From positions 1 through 17,085 of the forward strand of contig JAGPVK010000242.1 in the NCBI GenBank assembly GCA_018067055.1: a stretch of 17,085 nt of DNA, given 5' to 3'. Each line of letters opens with the position of its first letter. Within the stretch, counting starts at the first letter, position 1. The notes below the pieces were generated by a model, which was given only the letters and a program-made list of their open reading frames with translations, was not told the origin of the DNA and searched no databases. This DNA is from Sphingomonadales bacterium (GTDB taxonomy: Bacteria > Pseudomonadota > Alphaproteobacteria > Sphingomonadales > Sphingomonadaceae). The position numbers were made by a program, and so were the translations under genes. Positions 14,914-17,085 of this stretch are shown in pieces.

Positions 14914-16803
14914 ATGCAGTTTGCGCGCGCGGCATGGAGATTTCTGGTCGCAATAAAGGATGGCATGGTGCTGATCGCCATGCTGCTGTTTTTTGCCGCG
15001 CTCTATGCCCTGCTATCCTCGCAGCCGAATAGCGCCGCAATCCGCGACGGCGCGTTGCTGCTCGACCTGAACGGCGTGATTGTCGAAGAACCGGCGGCAC
15101 CGACCTTCGAAGATTTTCTGGCCAGCAGTGCCGACAACAGCCCGCGCGAATATCGCTTGCGGGACGTCGTCCATGCCATTGACTCCAGCGTCGACGATGA
15201 CCGGGTCAAAGCCATTGTTCTCGACCTCAGCAGTTTTGCTGGTGGCGGCCAGACCAGCCTGACCGATGTTGGCGCAGCGCTCGACCGGGCCAGAAAGGCA
15301 GGCAAGCCGATCTATGCATTCGCCAGCTTCTATAGCGATGACAGCTACCAGCTCGCTGCCCATGCAACGGACATCTGGCTCGACCCGATGGGCGGCATCA
15401 TCTTTGCCGGGCCCGGCGGCAACCGGCTCTACTACAAGGGCCTGATCGACCGGCTCGGCGTCACTGCCAATATCTACCGGGTCGGCACCTATAAAAGCGC
15501 GGTCGAACCCTATATGCGCGCCGACCAGTCGCCGGCCGCGCGAGAAGCCTCGCAGGCGCTTTACGGCGTGCTGTGGGACAGCTGGCTCGCGGAAGTGAAA
15601 AAGATCCGGCCGCAGGCAGTGATCAAGCCATTCGCCGACGATCCCGCCACTTTTGTCAAGACCGCTGGCGGTAATTTGGCGAAAGTCGCGATGGAGCAGA
15701 AGCTGGTCGACAAGCTGGGCGACAAAACTGCCTTTGACCGCTTTGTCGCGGAACAGGTCGGCATCGATGAAACGCCTTCTCCGGACAGTTTCAACAGCAT
15801 CGACTATGATGATTTTGTCGCCGCCAATCCGGTCGACAGAAACGGCTCAGCCATTGGTGTCATAACCGTTGCCGGCGAAATCGTTGGCGGCAAGACCGGA
15901 CCCGGCATGGCCGCCAGCGGCCGAATCGCCGAACAGATTTACAAGGCGCTCGATGAAGACCAGATCAAGGCGCTGGTAGTGCGCATCGATTCCCCCGGCG
16001 GTTCGGCCTTCGCTAGCGAGGAAATTCGTCTCGCCCTGCTCGAAGCGAAGAAAAAGAAGCTGCCGATCGTCGTTTCCATGGGTGATGTTGCCGCCAGTGG
16101 CGGCTATTGGGTGGCGACGGCGGGTGATCATATCTTCGCCGAGCCCGATACGATTACCGGATCGATCGGCGTGTTCGCGGTTCTGCCGAGCTTCGAAAAG
16201 GCCTTGGCCAAATGGGGGGTCACCGCCGATGGCGTTCAGACCACACCTTTGTCCGGCGAGCCCAATTTCGTCGGCGGTTTCAGCGCCGATCTCAATACGA
16301 TTTTGCAGGCCGGGGTCGAAAACAGCTATGGCGACTTTGTCAAACTGGTCGCCAAGGCACGCGGCAAGACGCCAGCACAAGTCGACACCATCGGCCAGGG
16401 CCGTGTCTGGGATGGCGGCACCGCCCGGCAGCTTGGATTGATCGATGGCTTCGGCGGCATCAAGGACGCGCTGGCCGAAGCCGCGAAGCGTGCGGGCTTG
16501 GCTGAAGGTGATTATCACCCCCAATATCTCGACCCCGAGTCCAAATTCTCGTGGCTGCCGTTCGATGGCATTCCCTTTGTCCGGCAGGAAAGCGCGCCGG
16601 TTACCGGCGTGATCGGCTGGGCCACCCAGCGTCAAAAAGCGATTTTCGGGCAGGCATTGGCAACTGCTCAGGGTCTGCTGGCGCGCGAAGATGTTCAGGC
16701 ATTATGTCTGGAATGCGGAGCTTCGGTGCCTCGGAACAACAAGGCATCAGCCGGCTGGTTCGACCGCCTGCTGGCCTATTCCTTCTCTTCTGTTCCGCGA
16801 TAG
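14914..16803 (+). CDS. sppA: Signal peptide peptidase SppA, long (67-kDa) type
   Basis: The protein is 629 aa, the length of the two-repeat SppA form (Escherichia coli SppA is 618 aa). A membrane anchor lies at about 13-34. The N-terminal repeat supplies the general base Lys194 in VGTYKSAVEP. The C-terminal repeat supplies the nucleophile Ser395 in MGDVAASGGYW, preceded by VVRIDSPGGSAFASEE and followed by TITGSIGVFA. This Ser-Lys pair cleaves leftover signal peptides in the membrane, acting on the periplasmic side. A GGGATGG sequence lies just before the ATG. It begins 72 bases after nrsF on the same strand and may have its own promoter, although I can define none. Its last 28 bases overlap the convergent TRIC gene. 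Confidence 0.96.
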   Translation: MQFARAAWRFLVAIKDGMVLIAMLLFFAALYALLSSQPNSAAIRDGALLLDLNGVIVEEPAAPTFEDFLASSADNSPREYRLRDVVHAIDSSVDDDRVKAIVLDLSSFAGGGQTSLTDVGAALDRARKAGKPIYAFASFYSDDSYQLAAHATDIWLDPMGGIIFAGPGGNRLYYKGLIDRLGVTANIYRVGTYKSAVEPYMRADQSPAAREASQALYGVLWDSWLAEVKKIRPQAVIKPFADDPATFVKTAGGNLAKVAMEQKLVDKLGDKTAFDRFVAEQVGIDETPSPDSFNSIDYDDFVAANPVDRNGSAIGVITVAGEIVGGKTGPGMAASGRIAEQIYKALDEDQIKALVVRIDSPGGSAFASEEIRLALLEAKKKKLPIVVSMGDVAASGGYWVATAGDHIFAEPDTITGSIGVFAVLPSFEKALAKWGVTADGVQTTPLSGEPNFVGGFSADLNTILQAGVENSYGDFVKLVAKARGKTPAQVDTIGQGRVWDGGTARQLGLIDGFGGIKDALAEAAKRAGLAEGDYHPQYLDPESKFSWLPFDGIPFVRQESAPVTGVIGWATQRQKAIFGQALATAQGLLAREDVQALCLECGASVPRNNKASAGWFDRLLAYSFSSVPR

Positions 16804-17085
16804 GCGGGTAGCGACAGGCCTTTGACGATCGCCAGCGCGCGCAGCGCAAAGCCGGAGACAAAGGCGATCAGCGCAGCGATGAAGCCGGGAATGCCGGTCT
16901 GGACGAGCAGCACAAACAGAAAGGCCGAGAGCGCACCGGCGGTGACATAAAGTTCCGGCCGGACGATGATCGAGGGTTCTCCGGATATCAGATCGCGCAT
17001 CACCCCGCCCACGCTGGCCGTGATGACTCCCATGATCGCCGCCGGCACCGGATCGATGCCCAGTTGCAGCGCCTTGGCGGCGCCG
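16776..17085 (-). CDS. TRIC/UPF0126-type cation channel family protein, C-terminal part (cut by window end)
   Basis: About 102 residues are visible and the frame stays open to the last base of the window, so the N-terminus lies beyond it. The sequence GAAKALQLGIDPVPAAIMGVITASVGGVMRDLISGEPSIIV holds the family hallmark: a glycine-rich helix break followed by an Arg-Asp (GGVMRD). Two more membrane helices follow (TAGALSAFLFVLLVQTG and FIAALIAFVSGFALRALAIV). Prokaryotic TRIC proteins are homotrimeric inner-membrane cation channels with seven helices; the part visible fits helices 4-7. An in-frame GTG at 17048 is internal. The stop lies inside the end of sppA, so the two genes overlap tail to tail by 28 bases. 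Confidence 0.88.
   Translation of the reverse strand, partial: GAAKALQLGIDPVPAAIMGVITASVGGVMRDLISGEPSIIVRPELYVTAGALSAFLFVLLVQTGIPGFIAALIAFVSGFALRALAIVKGLSLPAYRGTEEKE

Overview
The window looks like the chromosome of a sphingomonad-type alphaproteobacterium (for example Sphingopyxis, Sphingorhabdus or Parasphingorhabdus; the genus is inference). The support is its moderate-high GC, GroEL with a Met/Gly-rich tail, a HrcA/CIRCE-controlled groESL operon, and a bufferin/SigF/NrsF operon laid out as I recall it from Caulobacter. Short GC-rich REP-like palindromes of a type common in this group are also present. I see no phage, insertion sequence, CRISPR array, tRNA or rRNA. Both ends of the window cut genes.

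Bases 1-4260. The end of a DUF1993 gene meets a TonB-like energy transducer tail to tail. Facing away from the TonB gene is an isonitrile hydratase (InhA) gene followed by an MFS transporter gene. The MFS gene converges with a zinc-free NADP-dependent MDR oxidoreductase, and their stop codons share the bases CTAG.

Bases 4261-8950, all on the minus strand. A DUF885 metallopeptidase-like exported protein lies furthest upstream. Next comes a two-gene unit of L-serine ammonia-lyase (SdaA) and a membrane-anchored metallo-beta-lactamase-fold hydrolase. REP-like hairpins sit just upstream of sdaA and just upstream of the MDR oxidoreductase.

Bases 8884-11045. groES-groEL on the minus strand, with a textbook CIRCE operator and a textbook intrinsic terminator.

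Bases 11178-14841, plus strand, divergent from groESL. This is the most interesting region: a complete bufferin (MNIO-modified RiPP, copper-buffering) operon, bufA1-bufB-bufC-bufD, continuing into an ECF sigma factor (SigF type) and its DUF1109 membrane anti-sigma (NrsF). A GTAACC-N16-CGAA candidate promoter precedes bufA1 and an identically spaced copy lies inside bufC, 83 bases before bufD. I infer that SigF drives both, so the regulator would amplify its own synthesis while the precursor, the maturation enzymes and a DoxX membrane protein are made together. This family was described only recently; it is not wholly unknown.

Bases 14842-17085. A 67-kDa-type SppA signal peptide peptidase, then a convergent, overlapping TRIC-type cation channel gene cut by the window end.
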